Of a stretch of DNA of 64,000 nucleotides, positions 1 to 11,781 are shown piece after piece. The position numbers and the translations under genes are program-made. The DNA is taken from positions 1,116,001-1,180,000 of the forward strand of contig JAEBUN010000002.1 of assembly GCA_023014365.1 (NCBI GenBank), written 5' to 3'. The stretch is from Lepiota brunneoincarnata (taxonomy: Eukaryota; Basidiomycota; Agaricomycetes; Agaricales; Agaricaceae). Position 1 is the first letter of the stretch; every line of letters begins with the position of its first letter. Under the pieces are notes generated by a model, which was not told the DNA's origin, searched no databases, and saw only the letters and a list, made by a program, of their open reading frames with translations.

Positions 1-83
1 ACAAACACCAGAATTCACATACACGGTTGATCGCGCTTTTCCTTGGGGCAAAGTGGTTAGTTCTATATTTCGGTGTCTTACAG

Positions 84-324
84 ATTGACTCATCCTCTCC
101 TTCGCCAGTCCGCAAAGATCGTATCGAAACAGGGCCTGATACTAACATGCACACTCAAAATAGCCAACTCACACCTCTCGACCGAACAGGCGGAAAATGT
201 GTTCAGACTTGCTAATGCTATGGGTGGACAGCAGTACGGGTTCCTGGATGACACCTTCAACACGACCTCCACGAGTGGATTTACGTCAGATGTGTTGATG
301 TGGTTAAAGACAATCATGTCCTAA
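84..324 (+). CDS. 3' end of an unrecognised gene (partial)
   Basis: I do not recognise this protein. An open frame of about 80 codons follows a plausible acceptor (ttacag, ending at 83) and stops with TAA at 322-324. The peptide is non-repetitive with normal amino-acid use and includes the segment LANAMGGQQYGFLDDTFN. The first 60 bases could hold the end of an upstream exon and a short intron. The window edge cuts the gene, so neither start nor family can be fixed. It could also be a chance frame. Confidence 0.35.
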
Positions 325-1296
325 AGTTCACAGCATTCCCCAATTCAAAACATACTAGACACACCACTATCGTGCTTGCCCCATGAGAGAAACGTGTTAC
401 TACAGTCTCACCACAGCGCCCTCGGAGGGTATCTCGGAGCCGTCCCAGGAATGCCTCAACCGCACCTGAGGCCTGACCAATTGCAGACTACGCTTTTGGG
501 TATAATTCAAAGATCCTGATAAGTGATGCCACAACTATGTCTAGATGGAAAGGCGTTCTATTATGACGATGCTCAGAAGGGGTGGGTTGGATACAAAGAG
601 AGTGCCTCCTATGAAGTACGTTCCGTATACCACACACTATTCGTCGCGAATCCAGGCGGAGCGACAGGATCGCTCTACGTGGTCCGGATTTGCATAAGGG
701 AAACAGAAAGAAGTGAAAACCAGTGAGGACTCACCGTCTGCCCCCGCTTGTGCCCAGTCAGTTGTTCGTCCCGCCTCATCATCATCTCCTCCCACCTATC
801 GACGTGATACCGAGGGGGCTATACCAGAAATACAACTCATAAGTTTCACTAGAGAGACGCTGAGGCGGTCAAAGATGCACCTTGCCCAGGTTTTGGAATC
901 GCGTCGAGGTATTCAGCAGCGTTCCGGCGGCTCCGAACATGGCGGTCAAAAGACCTGTGGTTTTTTAAGGTCATGTTGGTCGCAACCACAGCTGAATACA
1001 CGAGACTAGTAGTTTTGCGCACCGAAGGGAATGAGTGCCTCCCATGGAACTGGCATAGTTAAGCAGTTGGACCAAAACCCCGAGCCGGGTGAAGCAGAAA
1101 TCGTGTATATTGTTTGGCGTTGTTATGCAAAGCCTCAGTGGATTAATTGTGCTGCTCAGCACAAACACGGACTTGAGGTTACAGATAATGGATAATAGAA
1201 GGCGGGAGAGAGTAGCACACTGAGGTCACAAGCATAAACAAAGTCGTATAATTGGAATCTAAATAGCTCCAAATGAGGGAGGACCGCGAATAGCAA
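325..1296. other. Intergenic, no gene seen
   Basis: Only short unrelated frames occur here. I see no conserved peptide, tRNA or repeat. It separates the 3' end of the leftmost gene from the 3' end of the minus-strand gene at 1297. Confidence 0.5.
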
Positions 1297-2457
1297 TTAG
1301 AGGGGATTGAAATAGTACATGTTTGTACTGTCCATGTTTGAAACTAGGGATCGATGAGGGGTGTCGTTTGAAGAATCACCGTAGGACAATTGCAGAGGAG
1401 CATGGCCCTCCGGCTGACTGGTGAAGCTGCCTTGTTGGGACTGCACAACCTCGAAGAAATGCTCCGATGTTGTGCCGGTGGTACTCGAAACCATAAAATC
1501 ATCATTCAGCGGCTGGAACGGATAGGTCTGCGTAACCTCCCCGTTCCCAGTGCCGGGATAGTTTGTTGTGAGGTACCCGGAGGCATTCTGCCTCACCATT
1601 GGGATTGGAGAAGCGTAGGGTGATTGATTGGGATAGGGAATTGCGTTGTACGTTGGGCACAATGCGCCGAGTTGGGAATCCCATGTACAGTTACTGCGAG
1701 CTTCCTGTGGGAAAATTGGGAGGAACCATGGGGTTCCATGTACTGAAATCCGGTGGAAAAGCATGGTTCAGAGAAGCTGAATCTGCTCCCCGTGCGCCAG
1801 GAGCAATATGATGGTCTCGGAATGTAGTATGACCGCTGATATTCGAGTGGACTCGAGGCGATGGTGATGGGTCTACCCCATGATAACCCGGATTATGATC
1901 AACGACAGGAACCAAAGCCACAGTATTCGTCATAGAGAAACTTGACTCGCGCGTTTCCCGTGGGTAGGGAGACAGGGCAGGTGGTGGTGGTGGTGGTGGT
2001 GGTGGTGGTGGTGGTGGGGAAGAGTCGAGACGCATTGGTTGGCCGCTGGCCTTGGTGCGTTTGTTGCGCCTAGTTGATCTCCTTCTGTGACCACCGGGAC
2101 TCGGATTTAACAACATTTCCCGACCGTTACTTGGCCCACCCGACTCCTCTGGGTAAACCTTGAACTGAGAAGGAATCAAAATGAGCAAGGTGGACATACG
2201 TGCATGCAAGAGGCTCACCGTTGGCGTGGGATTGGTCCTTCTAGATCTTTTCTTCTTCTGGGGGACGCCCTCCATTCAAAGTAGTAATGACCCCTAGCAT
2301 GATCTCAGACTTTATAGGATATGGAGGTAACACAAGCATGACTCACCAGAGGGATGTTTTTATCGAGGTCTCTCAAGACCAAGGGCTGACAAACTAGCTG
2401 GAAAGCCTGTAAATAGGACTCGGAAACCGATACGTAGAAAAGAGCCGATGTGGGGGT
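1297..2457 (-). CDS. Proline-rich unknown protein, possibly a nuclear regulator
   Basis: Family not recognised. Reading leftward, a frame open from 2457 ends at a gtgagt donor near 2345. An exon at 2257-2219 carries a basic KKKRSRR patch, and an exon from 2164 carries a second basic patch (RRRSTRRNKR), a run of 13 prolines and a Ser/Pro-rich tail. The frame closes near 1691, but a frame one base later stays open to TAA at 1297-1299. It encodes a Gln/Asn/Ser-rich C-terminus ending NMYYFNPL, so the gene probably carries one extra base near 1690-1700. Basic patches plus a low-complexity tail suggest a nuclear protein or transcription factor; that is inference. The N-terminus is unresolved. Confidence 0.45.
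1981..2017. repeat. GGT/CCA trinucleotide repeat coding polyproline
   Basis: A perfect run of about twelve GGT units on the plus strand. On the minus strand it encodes the polyproline tract of the gene at 1297-2457. Such a microsatellite is expected to vary in length between strains. Confidence 0.85.
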
Positions 2458-2460
2458 TTA

Positions 2461-3376
2461 CATCCGGGTCGAAATGTTTCCCGAGAACGCCTAGTTTTCA
2501 TTGCAAAGTCACAAAGTCTGCACTTCATGGCGGTACAGTGCCTGCGCCTCCAGGAGTAAAGATAGGGCACGCATTGTATAGCAAGAGGTTGGATCTACCG
2601 AACACAACAAATGCACAAGGCAGTGGCCTCGAGGAAGTTGCGTGGATCTTCTCGCGGTGGAGGGCGGGTGCGTGCATGATGGACTCAAGTGCGGCGCAAG
2701 TTCCTTCTCTGGAGAAGCAAAGTTAAATTCAGTGTTGTGTGGGTGGCGGTGTTCACGGAACCATCACCTGATCGAGATCTTTGGTCGGTCTTCTGTGTGG
2801 CTTCTGTGTGGCGCACGGTGGTTCAATGACGACTTTGGTTCGTAAGCTCTCCAGTTTTTAATGCTGCACTTGCGCGTCAGTTCGGCTGAAACTGTAAGAC
2901 CTTGGTGCCGAGAACTTGTATCGGGTGAAGGGCATCGTGGCCGCCATCGCCTAGACATCGGGATTTGTGCACACCGAACGCCATCAACCTGCATTCGAAC
3001 ATGCAAGAGTCGAAGCCTGTAGCGTTCCAGCACAAGTCTTGCTCTTCGTCATGACCCTATCCCTGAAAACAAACCTGATTGCAAGGACCACTAGATACAA
3101 TATGCGATGTAAAGAATGTTCTATAGTCATAAAAACGATGCAGCAACAAAGAAAAAACAAAGGCAGTAAAGGTGAAATGGTCACGAGCCCAACATTAGCC
3201 ATCTATGAAGCCACGTCACCTTCATGAAGGAATCTTCATGAACATTCATGAAGCGGGAAAAGCCGATGAAGGCTATAATCAGTTTGTTTGTGTATACTAC
3301 TAGTCTCCCTTCATGAACGCTACATCAATATTCATGAACTTGCACAACACTGCCCTGCAGGCGGCCGCCCCGCTTC
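2461..3376. other. Intergenic spacer with palindrome cluster
   Basis: No supported gene. It lies between the 3' end of the HVA22 gene and the poorly defined 5' part of the gene at 1297-2457, so it may contain that gene's promoter. It also has a small direct duplication (cttctgtgtgg twice, near 2790-2811). Confidence 0.5.
3221..3338. promoter_or_regulatory. Five copies of the palindrome TTCATGAA
   Basis: The 8-bp palindrome TTCATGAA occurs at 3221-3228, 3235-3242, 3245-3252, 3310-3317 and 3331-3338. By chance it is expected about once per 65 kb per position class, so five in 118 bp is a real cluster. Related half-sites (tatgaag, gatgaagg) lie beside it. It could bind a dimeric transcription factor for the minus-strand gene to its left, or act in 3'-end formation of the HVA22 gene. 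The role is unknown. Confidence 0.5.
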
Positions 3377-5314
3377 TCAAGAATCAGACAGGGTGGCCAA
3401 TTTCACAGCCGTGGTCCCCCGCAAGCGAGCAGACGAACGCGAAGGTAAGGGGCGATGAGTGCTTGCGGGTCTAGCGTTGGCCCCCTTGGAAGGTGAGGCG
3501 GCTCGAGCAACGCGTCGCCGAGCGGACTGGGCGGCATGGAGTGCTCGAGGTGATACGCGTAACCGTTTTGAGGCCATCTGGCCGTTATCATCGGCACCGA
3601 GTTCGGGGTTGGGTGATGTAATTGTGGGTCCAGTGAAGCCACGATTCGCGGCGGTTTGAGGCACAGAAAATTGAACTGATCGCGGGTGACGCCTCTGAGG
3701 ACTAACGACAACCCGCTTTACTGATGCGCGGGCTGTCCGGATCACTCTGACCGTTGCACCAGTTTTGTTTGTGCGAGAAGTGCGGGGGCGAGAGCTGACA
3801 TTAGATGAGATATGTTGAAGTGGACGTTTACGACCAGCTAGGACCGGAGGTTGGAGATGGATATCTGGAGAGGGTTCTGAAGAGGGAAAGGACTCGGCTG
3901 ACGATGGGGTGCGCAAGGAGGATCCGTTATCGACCGTCGTCAGGGCACTCGACCTGCTAGGTAAGCTTAGAGGCGAAATACCGTCCATTGACGCAGCACT
4001 GAGAGGCCCTAGTGCAGTCAAGATACGCAGGGGTGGGTCAGGGGTGCGAAGTGTAATGTTAAATTCATCTTCAGACTCGTACTCATCCGCTCGATCCATA
4101 GACTCATCCAACTCGTCGACTTCCATGACTGAAATTGTGATATGCTCAGTTTCGTCTGGTTGAACCCCAAGGTGATAAACTTTGTCGCTTGAGCCACTGG
4201 CATAACCGGAGTTCGATGTGTTATGCAGCGGCAGAAGCGACTGACGAAAACCCTGCTGGGCCACTTCCTCGGGGATGGGGGGATACAGGGTATTCGGGGA
4301 GGATACAGCTGTAGCAGTGATGATGTCTTGGGTTTGCTTGGTCAGAGGGGTGGGGGGATAAGCTGCGGGGAAAGCGGGATATTGCTTCCACTCGTCGACT
4401 TGAGTTATTTCAGCAACTTGCAGGGTGCGAGAGTCGGGTAAGCCAGAGGGATCTTGAGCCACATCGCCATTTTGGCGAGGCGGGGGTGAAGGGTGGGGCA
4501 ATTCATGCTATGACATGGAGGTCAACTCAAAATGTGCACAAGCGTTTGTTCAGCGTCATACCTGAACAGTTTCATTAGCGACACCACGAGGATTCTGATC
4601 GTCGATAGGCGGTTGGCGTTGAGGTCTCGAGGTCCCCTTCGACGTGGTCGATTTAGATGTAGCAGTACGACGCGGGTGAGGTCGGCTTTTCACTGGAGGA
4701 ACTGCTGATAACGGGCTCGGAGAAGCCTCTGTTTCTGTGTCCAGACTCCCAGGCTCAGAACCAAACCGCCTTGTCCACCATTCCACCACGTAAATAAAGG
4801 GTAGAACTGCTAGTCCGAGAGCTACATCGCCAATTACTTGAGCAAAGTCGAGTAATTGGTCAATCGTGGTCGTGTATGGTTTGAGGAATGGGCGAATAAT
4901 ATGGAGATATATCGGTTCTGCCCCCTTGCCACAAACGTCAGTGTCTGGGTAGTTTGGGTGCGTTTAAGACTCACTCGGGCGCGAGTCATGATCAAGAATA
5001 GCATCACAAGCGACTTGAATTCATCGTAGAATGGCACGAAAAGGCTGACGACAGCTTCTGCGAAACGCTCATAAATCACAAAACAGGACTAAAATGGGCT
5101 TGTAAGCGCGTGTATATTTCGAGACGGTCCAACTTACCCAGACAATCCAGACTGCTAAGCAGCCTTTCATGTCCCGCTTTCTTTGGGACATCGCGCGCAG
5201 ACTCGGTTTTCCATTGTTACGAGAAGAAGGGGGTGGAAGTTTGAGGACTTTGTATGAGTCGTAGATGTTGAAGAACACCATAGCCAGGCGAAACACGCGA
5301 ACAAAAACGGCCAT
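3377..5314 (-). CDS. HVA22/TB2/DP1 (REEP) family membrane protein with long tail
   Basis: Exons 5314-5138, 5088-4975, 4924-4562 and 4507-3377 join in phase to about 594 residues. The first ~170 residues are the TB2/DP1/HVA22 domain: hydrophobic hairpins around VRVFRLAMVFFNIYDSYK, YERFAEAVVSLFVPFYDEFK and PIYLHIIRPFLKPY. REEP/Yop1 proteins of this family insert wedge-like into the ER membrane and shape tubules. The remaining ~420 residues are low-complexity: first an acidic Ser/Pro stretch, then Arg/Lys-rich segments with SP sites (RKRPLQH, VVVSPQRRHPRS, KRLRVSPRAL). Most fungal relatives are 150-350 residues, so the tail is unusual. REEP1 uses a basic tail to bind microtubules; a similar role here is inference. 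Confidence 0.85.
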
Positions 5315-5588
5315 CGTCAAGATGTTATACCTAGGGATGGGTTTGCAAAGAGTTGTTGGAGCTGGCACCTCTGGTGTATGTGAGAGTTCTAAGAGCCAGC
5401 TCCTGCACACGCGTAGAAAGCACTACCGGAATCACGGGCGTTGTTGGTGTGGAATTAAGGACGATGGTGGTTGGCCATGAGGCACGCAGTTGACTTGATC
5501 GGAAGAGTACTGTATAGTGTGATTATGTAATCATTCTGAGCGTTCTATCACAGCCGTAGCTCTAGATTCGAACCTCCCCAGATTCCTC
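5315..5588. promoter_or_regulatory. Divergent promoter HVA22 / BUD31
   Basis: This 274-bp gap separates the starts of two head-to-head genes and must contain both promoters. No clear TATA box or repeated element is visible. Confidence 0.5.
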
Positions 5589-6261
5589 ATGCCTAGAATA
5601 CGGACAACGAGAACCAAGAAGCCTCCCGAGGGCTATGAAGAGATTGAGAATGTAGGCCTCTCATATACAGCGCGTAGCGACCTATTCACTGAAAATTAAC
5701 TCAGATTCTCGATGACTACGCAAAGAAAATGAGAGATGCAGAGAATGAGTCCCATGAGGGAAAACGCAGAGCTGAATCCTTGTGGCCAATCATGCGTATT
5801 TCACACGCCCGATCGCGCTACGTGTACGAGCTTTACTACAAGCGTGAAGCAATCTCTAGAGAGCTCTATGACTGGTTGCTGAAGGAAGGATATGCTGACG
5901 CCAAGTGAGCTCAACTCCACGTTGTTTACCAAGGCAATTCTTATTATAATTTTTCGTCAAGTCTCATAGCAAAGTGGAAAAAGACAGGATACGAGAAGTT
6001 ATGCTGCCTCAGGTGCATCCAGACCCGAGTACGCTGCCCTCAGAACTGTTGTATTCGCCAAGGAGCTAACGTAGCATAGGATATGAATTATCAGGGCTCT
6101 ACATGTATCTGCAGAGTTCCCAAAGCTCAGGTGAAGGAGGGCACTGTTGTGGAATGTGTACACTGCGGTACGTATCGTCTAATATCTGTGGTGAAATCTT
6201 TGAGATTTAGGCTAAGCCGCTACAACCCCTAGGTTGCCGCGGTTGTAGTTCAGACTCGTAG
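5589..6261 (+). CDS. BUD31: BUD31/G10 spliceosome protein
   Basis: Exons 5589-5651, 5705-5904, 5962-6028, 6080-6167 and 6233-6261 give 148 residues, the family's usual length. The start [17 protein letters not shown] is typical. The middle carries [16 protein letters not shown] and [18 protein letters not shown]. The C-terminus has the clustered cysteines CICRVPK, ECVHCGCRGC that bind zinc. BUD31 (yeast Bud31/Cwc14) is part of the activated spliceosome and acts with the Prp19-associated complex in the nucleus. The third acceptor is CAAG at 5961, chosen because it restores the conserved LIAKWKK; the nearer ATAG would break the frame. Introns are about 50-65 nt. It shares a short upstream gap with the HVA22 gene. 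Confidence 0.95.
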
Positions 6262-6845
6262 TCGCCGTATGTGAATACTCAAATGGAGAACCATTCGTCG
6301 TTCTCAAGCACCGAACGCTCTCCTTAGCTTACTTCGGGTCCATAGGCATCCTACGACATTGTCACATTGGTTGTATAACTAGAAAGAATTATAATCGTAA
6401 TCTCTTTCAAGTTTAAGATTGCTGCCGTGCTACGTATGTTCCGCTGAGAGTGGTGTTGAAGATAGGTAGTCATATCTGCATCAATGGTTTCCATGGACCC
6501 CGAATGCCAGTTGAGTTTCGGAGCATGATCTCATTTAAAACGACCTTTCCTGGCTTACACTGGTGTATTGCCTCGTGTGAAGGCCAAGCCCAACGGGCCA
6601 AGGATAAGCACCACCCGTTTGTCGACCCCGAGCGACTTATCGCACACCTAACAAAGTCATCACGAGGGCTGCAGTTATGGCATCAAGGCACCGTTTCCTC
6701 CGGAAGTTGAATAGTGTGACGCCACTGACAAAAATACTTACATATGTCACGCCGCCCAGTCTTGGCGTTGGCCCTATATAACATACAGAATGAAACAAGT
6801 CCGAGTCCCTGTGCTTTCCCTTTCCACAATTGCCCCCTCTTTATC
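6262..6845. other. Intergenic, probable promoter of the antiporter gene
   Basis: No supported gene. The motif CCCTATATAACA at about 6772-6783 lies some 65 bp before the start codon of the next gene and could be its TATA box. Confidence 0.45.
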
Positions 6846-9800
6846 ATGGGTCAATTCTCGAGAGAGCTCCTGGAACTGTCGGGGCATCTTTATTCCAGAG
6901 CTGCTGCTGAACAGGTTCGTCACCCTCACACTATCCTATCACATCTTTGAACAAACCCGGGGGTCAATGTTATAGGGAGGCGTCATCTCTGGCGATAATC
7001 CAATAAAATACAGTGCCACAGACCCAATTCGTTTATGGATAATACAAGTTGGTGTGTTGATTTCTTGTACTAAACCAACGCCGACTGACGTTCGCGCAGT
7101 AATCATCATCGCTGTGACCCAAATCCTCTCATTGATTCTGGGGCGGATTCGACAACCACGAGTCATTGCGGAGGTCATTGGCGGTATTCTGCTCGGACCT
7201 ACTGTAATGGGACGTGTTCCCGGTTTTAAGGACGCCATATTTCCCGATGCTGCTATGCCATTGCTAAATCTGACTAGCACCATTGGCCTTATTCTCTTCC
7301 TCTTTCTTGTTGGCCTCGAAATCGACACGCGCATCATGAAGCGGAACATGGCTGCATCTATCATCATCTCTGTCGCGGGCTTGGTTGTCCCTCTCGGTCT
7401 GGGCGCAGCAATAGGTGTCGGCATTTATCGAGAATTCGTGGATCCCTCCATCAACTTGGGCTATTTTTTGCTATTTGTAGCCGTGGCTATCGGTATCACC
7501 GCGTTCCCGGTTCTCTGTCGCATTTTAACCGAGCTCAAACTTCTTGATACCACCGTTGGGGTCGTAACATTGTCTGCTGGGGTAGGAAATGATGTGATTG
7601 GGTGGATATTGTTGGCCCTGACCGTGACACTTGTGAACGCTTCGTCTGGGTTAACCGCGCTGTGGATTTTACTCACCTGCATGGGTTTCATCTTACTCCT
7701 TCTGTATCCGGGTCGGTGGGCGTTGGTGTGGCTCGCTCGCCGCACGGGAAGTTTGGAACAAGGATCTCCGACCCCGTTCATGATGACCGTCATATTGCTC
7801 CTCACGTTCATATCTGCCTTCTTTACTGATATAATCGGTGTCCACGCCATTTTTGGTATGTTCCGCCGATCTTCGGTTTGGGCACCTCTTTGCTGATCCC
7901 CCCGTTCATCTTGTTCCAGGTGGCTTCTTGACCGGTTTGATCATACCTCATGATAATGGCTTCGCTATTTCCCTTGTCGAGAAAATGGAAGATTTTATTT
8001 CTATCCTCCTCTTGCCCCTCGTGCGTATTTGATTGCGCACCCAGTGTTCACTGTATCCGTGTTAATGGGATTTATCAGTATTTCACGCTCTCAGGCCTTC
8101 GCACTAATCTTGGTCTCCTCGATAACGGAATTACGTGGGGGTACACAATTCTCCTATGCCTCGTTTCGTTTGTAGCGAAGTTTTTTGCTTGTGGGGCGGC
8201 AGCACTCCAGGCGAAGTTTAATTGGAGGGAAGCCGGCGCTATTGGTGCCCTGATGAGTTGCAAGGGGTAGATATTTCTAGTATTTGGTCGGTCCTTATTG
8301 ACGCACCAGGTTCTAGATTGGTGGAGCTCATCGTTCTCAATATCGGTCTGCAAGCAGGTATCCTAGACGCACGAACATTCTCCATGTTCGTCGTCCACGC
8401 ACTTGTTTTAACGTTCATCACCACTCCTCTCACGCTGTTGTTCTATCCCGAGCGGGTTCGCAAGCATGAAGGAACCATGATCAAGGGCAAGTCCGCTATC
8501 AATCCAGAGGATGTTTCACCTCGTCGGTCTTCTCTGGGCGATGAATTCAAAACCAAGTTCTCCATCATCTTGGACAAAATCGATCAGCTACCTGCCGCCA
8601 TGACGCTATCCCAGCTTGTGAACCTCAATCCCCGTGTTCCTACGCCTCCCTTATCCTCCACGCGGTCCCTTGACGAGAAGGGGGAAATCACGGAGGCCAA
8701 GCAGTCCGTAACTGGAAACTAGTTCGGGGTCTTCGGTGCCCGCCATTACCGTCGATGCTCTTCGCTTGATCGAACTGACCAGCCGGACATCTGCAGTTCT
8801 CAAGTCCCAAGAGGCTGAAACATTGATCTACAATGACCCCGTCGTTTCAATCTTCCGAACATTTGGATTCCCTCAACAAACTCTCCATTTCTGCGACGCT
8901 ATCAGTTGTAAACTACGTTGAATTCCCAGAAGCGATCGCAAACCATGCCTCAGCCACGGATTCTCAAATGGTCATCTTACCTTGGGCTAGAGGCCCCACG
9001 TCAGTGTACGAGGACGAACCCCAAAACGCAACAAAGAATCCATTCGATGGCGTCTTCCACAAATCCAATCTACATGTCCAAGATCAGACGAGCTCAGTCG
9101 TATACTCGGAGTTTATCCGTGGAGTTTTCTTGAAGACTCCAAGCGACGTTGCGCTCTTTGTGGACCGCGGTCTTAGTAGCGAGACAGCTCCTACTGAACA
9201 ACATCTACTCTTACCCTTCTTTGGAGGGCCTGATGATCGCCTTGCACTCTCATTCCTCGTGCAACTCTGCCATAACCCTCGCATTACCGCGACTGTGGTT
9301 CGTGTTAGGAAAACCGAGGAACTGAGCCCGCTCAGCACCATTGCCGAGTCAAAGGGTGTTACGGCTAATCTCCCGAGTCCACCAGCAATCAGCGATGGCA
9401 ATACTGTGAGTAGCCCATACACTTGCAAATGGTCCAAAGCTCAGCTGGGCATTTCATTGTAGCACATGACAGCCACGGCTGATACGGTTTATGGTCACCA
9501 GACGACCCAGACACGATTGGCCTCTAACACGGCGGATAGCCTCATGTGGGACAAGTACACCTCGACTTCGCAGGAACGTGGCACCGAGTTAACAGCAGCT
9601 CTCTCACGAATAAGTTTCAGCAACGAGGATTCATCTACACCACTTCAAACCGTGATAGACCTCGCGCAAAGGGTCCAGAGCACACAGGCTGCCGGGAAAA
9701 CGATGGTCATCGTCCTCGGACGCTCGAGGAGGATGGCTGTCGAATCACACCAGGCAGAACTTCGCCAGATCATGGCAGAAGCAGGCGGCCATATGGGGTC

Positions 9801-9900
9801 TTCTGTTCCCAAGACATTAGGGGATGTCGGGGCTGCATTAGTCGCGAAGGGAATCCGCACCAGTTTGCTTGTAATGCAGGCTGCCGTTGCCGGTGCTTGA
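6846..9900 (+). CDS. KHA1: KHA1-type K+/H+ antiporter (CPA2 family), two frame offsets
   Basis: Exons 6846-6914, 6976-7051, 7100-7855, 7920-8020, 8079-8266, 8317-about 9405 and 9463-9900. The N-terminal half is a Na+/H+-exchanger domain of about a dozen membrane helices. It includes RQPRVIAEVIGGILLGPTV, LILFLFLVGLEID, the ITAFPVLCRILTELKLLDTT segment and LSAGVGNDVIGW, whose Asp is the likely ion site. The C-terminal ~450 residues match the soluble fungal KHA1 tail (ALRLIELTSRTSAVLKSQE, DSQMVILPWARG, SDVALFVDRGL). Such transporters exchange K+ for H+ across internal membranes. The reading frame is offset by one extra base twice in exon 6: near 8711-8722, where TAG otherwise follows VTGN, and near 8868-8873, between FRTFG and LNKLSISATLSVV. 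Both flanks are well conserved, so sequencing insertions are more likely than a pseudogene. Confidence 0.85.
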
Positions 9901-10402
9901 ACACAGCGTTTCTGTTTTGACGCAGTGGCACCCTAACGATAGGTTTCCTCCGTAATTTGTTATGATCTATTTTTTTTTCTTTATACCATCTGTGACCAGT
10001 CTACAATCTATCATGCCCAATTTTGCACGCTCTTGTACAATTTCTATAAATGTACTTCGAAGTGGATCGAACATAATCTGTCAAAATTGCATCTTGTGGG
10101 AACAGTGTTGTACATTCACCCACGAGGCTAGAGAGTGGGGTATGGCACAGGGTACATTGGAAACAAGGATGTTACATAATCATAACTATCATCAGTTAAT
10201 ACCGCAAGTGTGGCAGGAGGTCGATGTTAAGCAAGGGGGGTATAGAAGTAAAAAGTGGGTAATGGGGCCAGCTGTGAGGAAGCGAAAGACGAAGCGGCCG
10301 AAAGTAAGGTAGAACACAGAACAAAGAAGGAAGGGAAGTCGATAGACCCTCAGTGAATAGAATAGACCAGTGGGTTTTCATATCGGCTCACGTTTGAGGT
10401 GT
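9901..10402. other. Intergenic between convergent genes
   Basis: Both neighbouring genes end here. It contains a T-rich tract (9967-9977) after the antiporter stop and otherwise nothing recognisable. Confidence 0.5.
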
Positions 10403-11781
10403 TTACACCTCGGAGACACTATTAAGAAGCCCCGCGCGACTGGCGATGCCCATACTGCTGGATTCACCAGCCTCGCTCTGCACGACGTCTTTAACACCTG
10501 AGCCCGAGCTTGGTCCCGCCAGCTGGCCAACCAAATCGTTTTGCAACTGCATGGGGACGAAGATGACCTTGCTGTTGGATGACTTGGCCATATGTTGCAG
10601 GGCCTCGAGCTGACGGATCTGCATTGCAGCGGGCGAGGCCAAAATATCGGCGGCCTGCCTCATCAAGCGTGCAGCGTCAACTTCGGCGCGGGCGGCAATG
10701 ACCTTGGATTCACCAATCCTCTTCTGCTGGGCAGCGGAGGAGAGGGAAGCAGAAATTTCGGCGCTGAAGATGATATCCTTGATGAGGATGCCTTCAATGG
10801 AAACACCCCACCTGTCGGCAATGTCACCGACAATTTCAGCGATTTCGTAGGCAATGGCTTCACGTTCAGTGACCACACTCTGAACAGCGCGTGCGCCGAC
10901 GACATGTCGGAGGGTAGTTTGAGCTCGTTCGATCAGGGCTTGACGAAGATCAGTGATACCGAAGGCCGCACGATAGGGGTTGGTGATTTGGAAATAGATG
11001 ACAGAATCACTATGAATAGTTCAGGAGAAAATGATCGTGAAATAGAAATATACACTTACATCTCCACATTGACATTGTCCCGGGTGCTGGGGCATATGAT
11101 TAGGAGGCGGAGAGATGGGTATCGCGGCGGGAGGCACTTACATGACCATTTGCCTCCCGATAGGACTAATTTGTATCTTGACATCAACGACCTTGAGTGA
11201 TTCGGTGCAGACGTTGACCTGGACCAACCCAGGGTCGACAGATTTATAGAATTTCCCAAAGCGAGATACCAAACCAACAGAACCTGTTGACCGCATAAGG
11301 ATTGTTCGATGGAACTGATGGGAGCCATAGGTTCAACACACCTTGATGGACTTCGCGGAAGGGATTGGGGCACGGGAGGCAAGGGACAGCTCCACAGAGA
11401 CCAACGACGGACCCCAGAGCTTGCAAGAGCGAGCCATAAATACCATGGACAACCTCGTCTGTGCCCAAATCTTGGGAGTAGGAAGGCTGGTGCGTATTAA
11501 TTTAGTATTGTATACTGAGGTTGTGATATGATGACATACCTGCATTTCACTGCGCTTTAACGGTTGTACCGTGATCAGATGCCCTTTGTTAGCGTGCTGA
11601 GCATGCCTCCTTAGCCCAATGGGCTCTTCGGTAACTATCAATTGAGATGAGTGGGAAAGGTATAGGAGAATGCTGAGATGCAGGTACCTCCAGGTGAATC
11701 ATGGTCAACAACGTTGCCGCGGTCGGAGATGGAGTTGGTAGGGGAGGGGCGCGCTTTACCGTTGTGGTCTTGAGCGGACAT
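10403..11781 (-). CDS. Stomatin-like (SPFH/Band 7) membrane protein
   Basis: Exons 11781-11688, 11634-11540, 11486-11342, 11283-11142, 11086-11060 (27 nt) and 11009-10403 give 369 residues. The SPFH domain is clear: PCPNPFREVHQGSVGLVSRF, YKSVDPGLVQVNVCTESLK, RDNVNVEIDSVIYFQITNPY, LRQALIERAQTTLRHVVGAR and WGVSIEGILIKDI. A cysteine-rich hydrophobic stretch (GLCGAVPCLPCP) just before it is the probable membrane-contact and palmitoylation region of stomatins. After the domain comes an Ala/Arg-rich coiled coil (QKRIGESKVIAARAEVDAAR) that drives oligomerisation. Stomatins organise membrane microdomains and modulate channels. The start is the ATG opening MSAQDHNG; no earlier in-frame start was needed. 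Confidence 0.93.

Noticed and set aside
5560..5582. GGTTCGAATCT on the minus strand, resembling a tRNA B box
   Set aside because: The flanking bases do not form a T stem and no A box or acceptor stem is present at the right distance.
6846..9900. KHA1 as a pseudogene
   Set aside because: Splice sites, length and conserved residues are intact, and the same type of one-base offset occurs in essential genes nearby, so decay is not the simplest reading.
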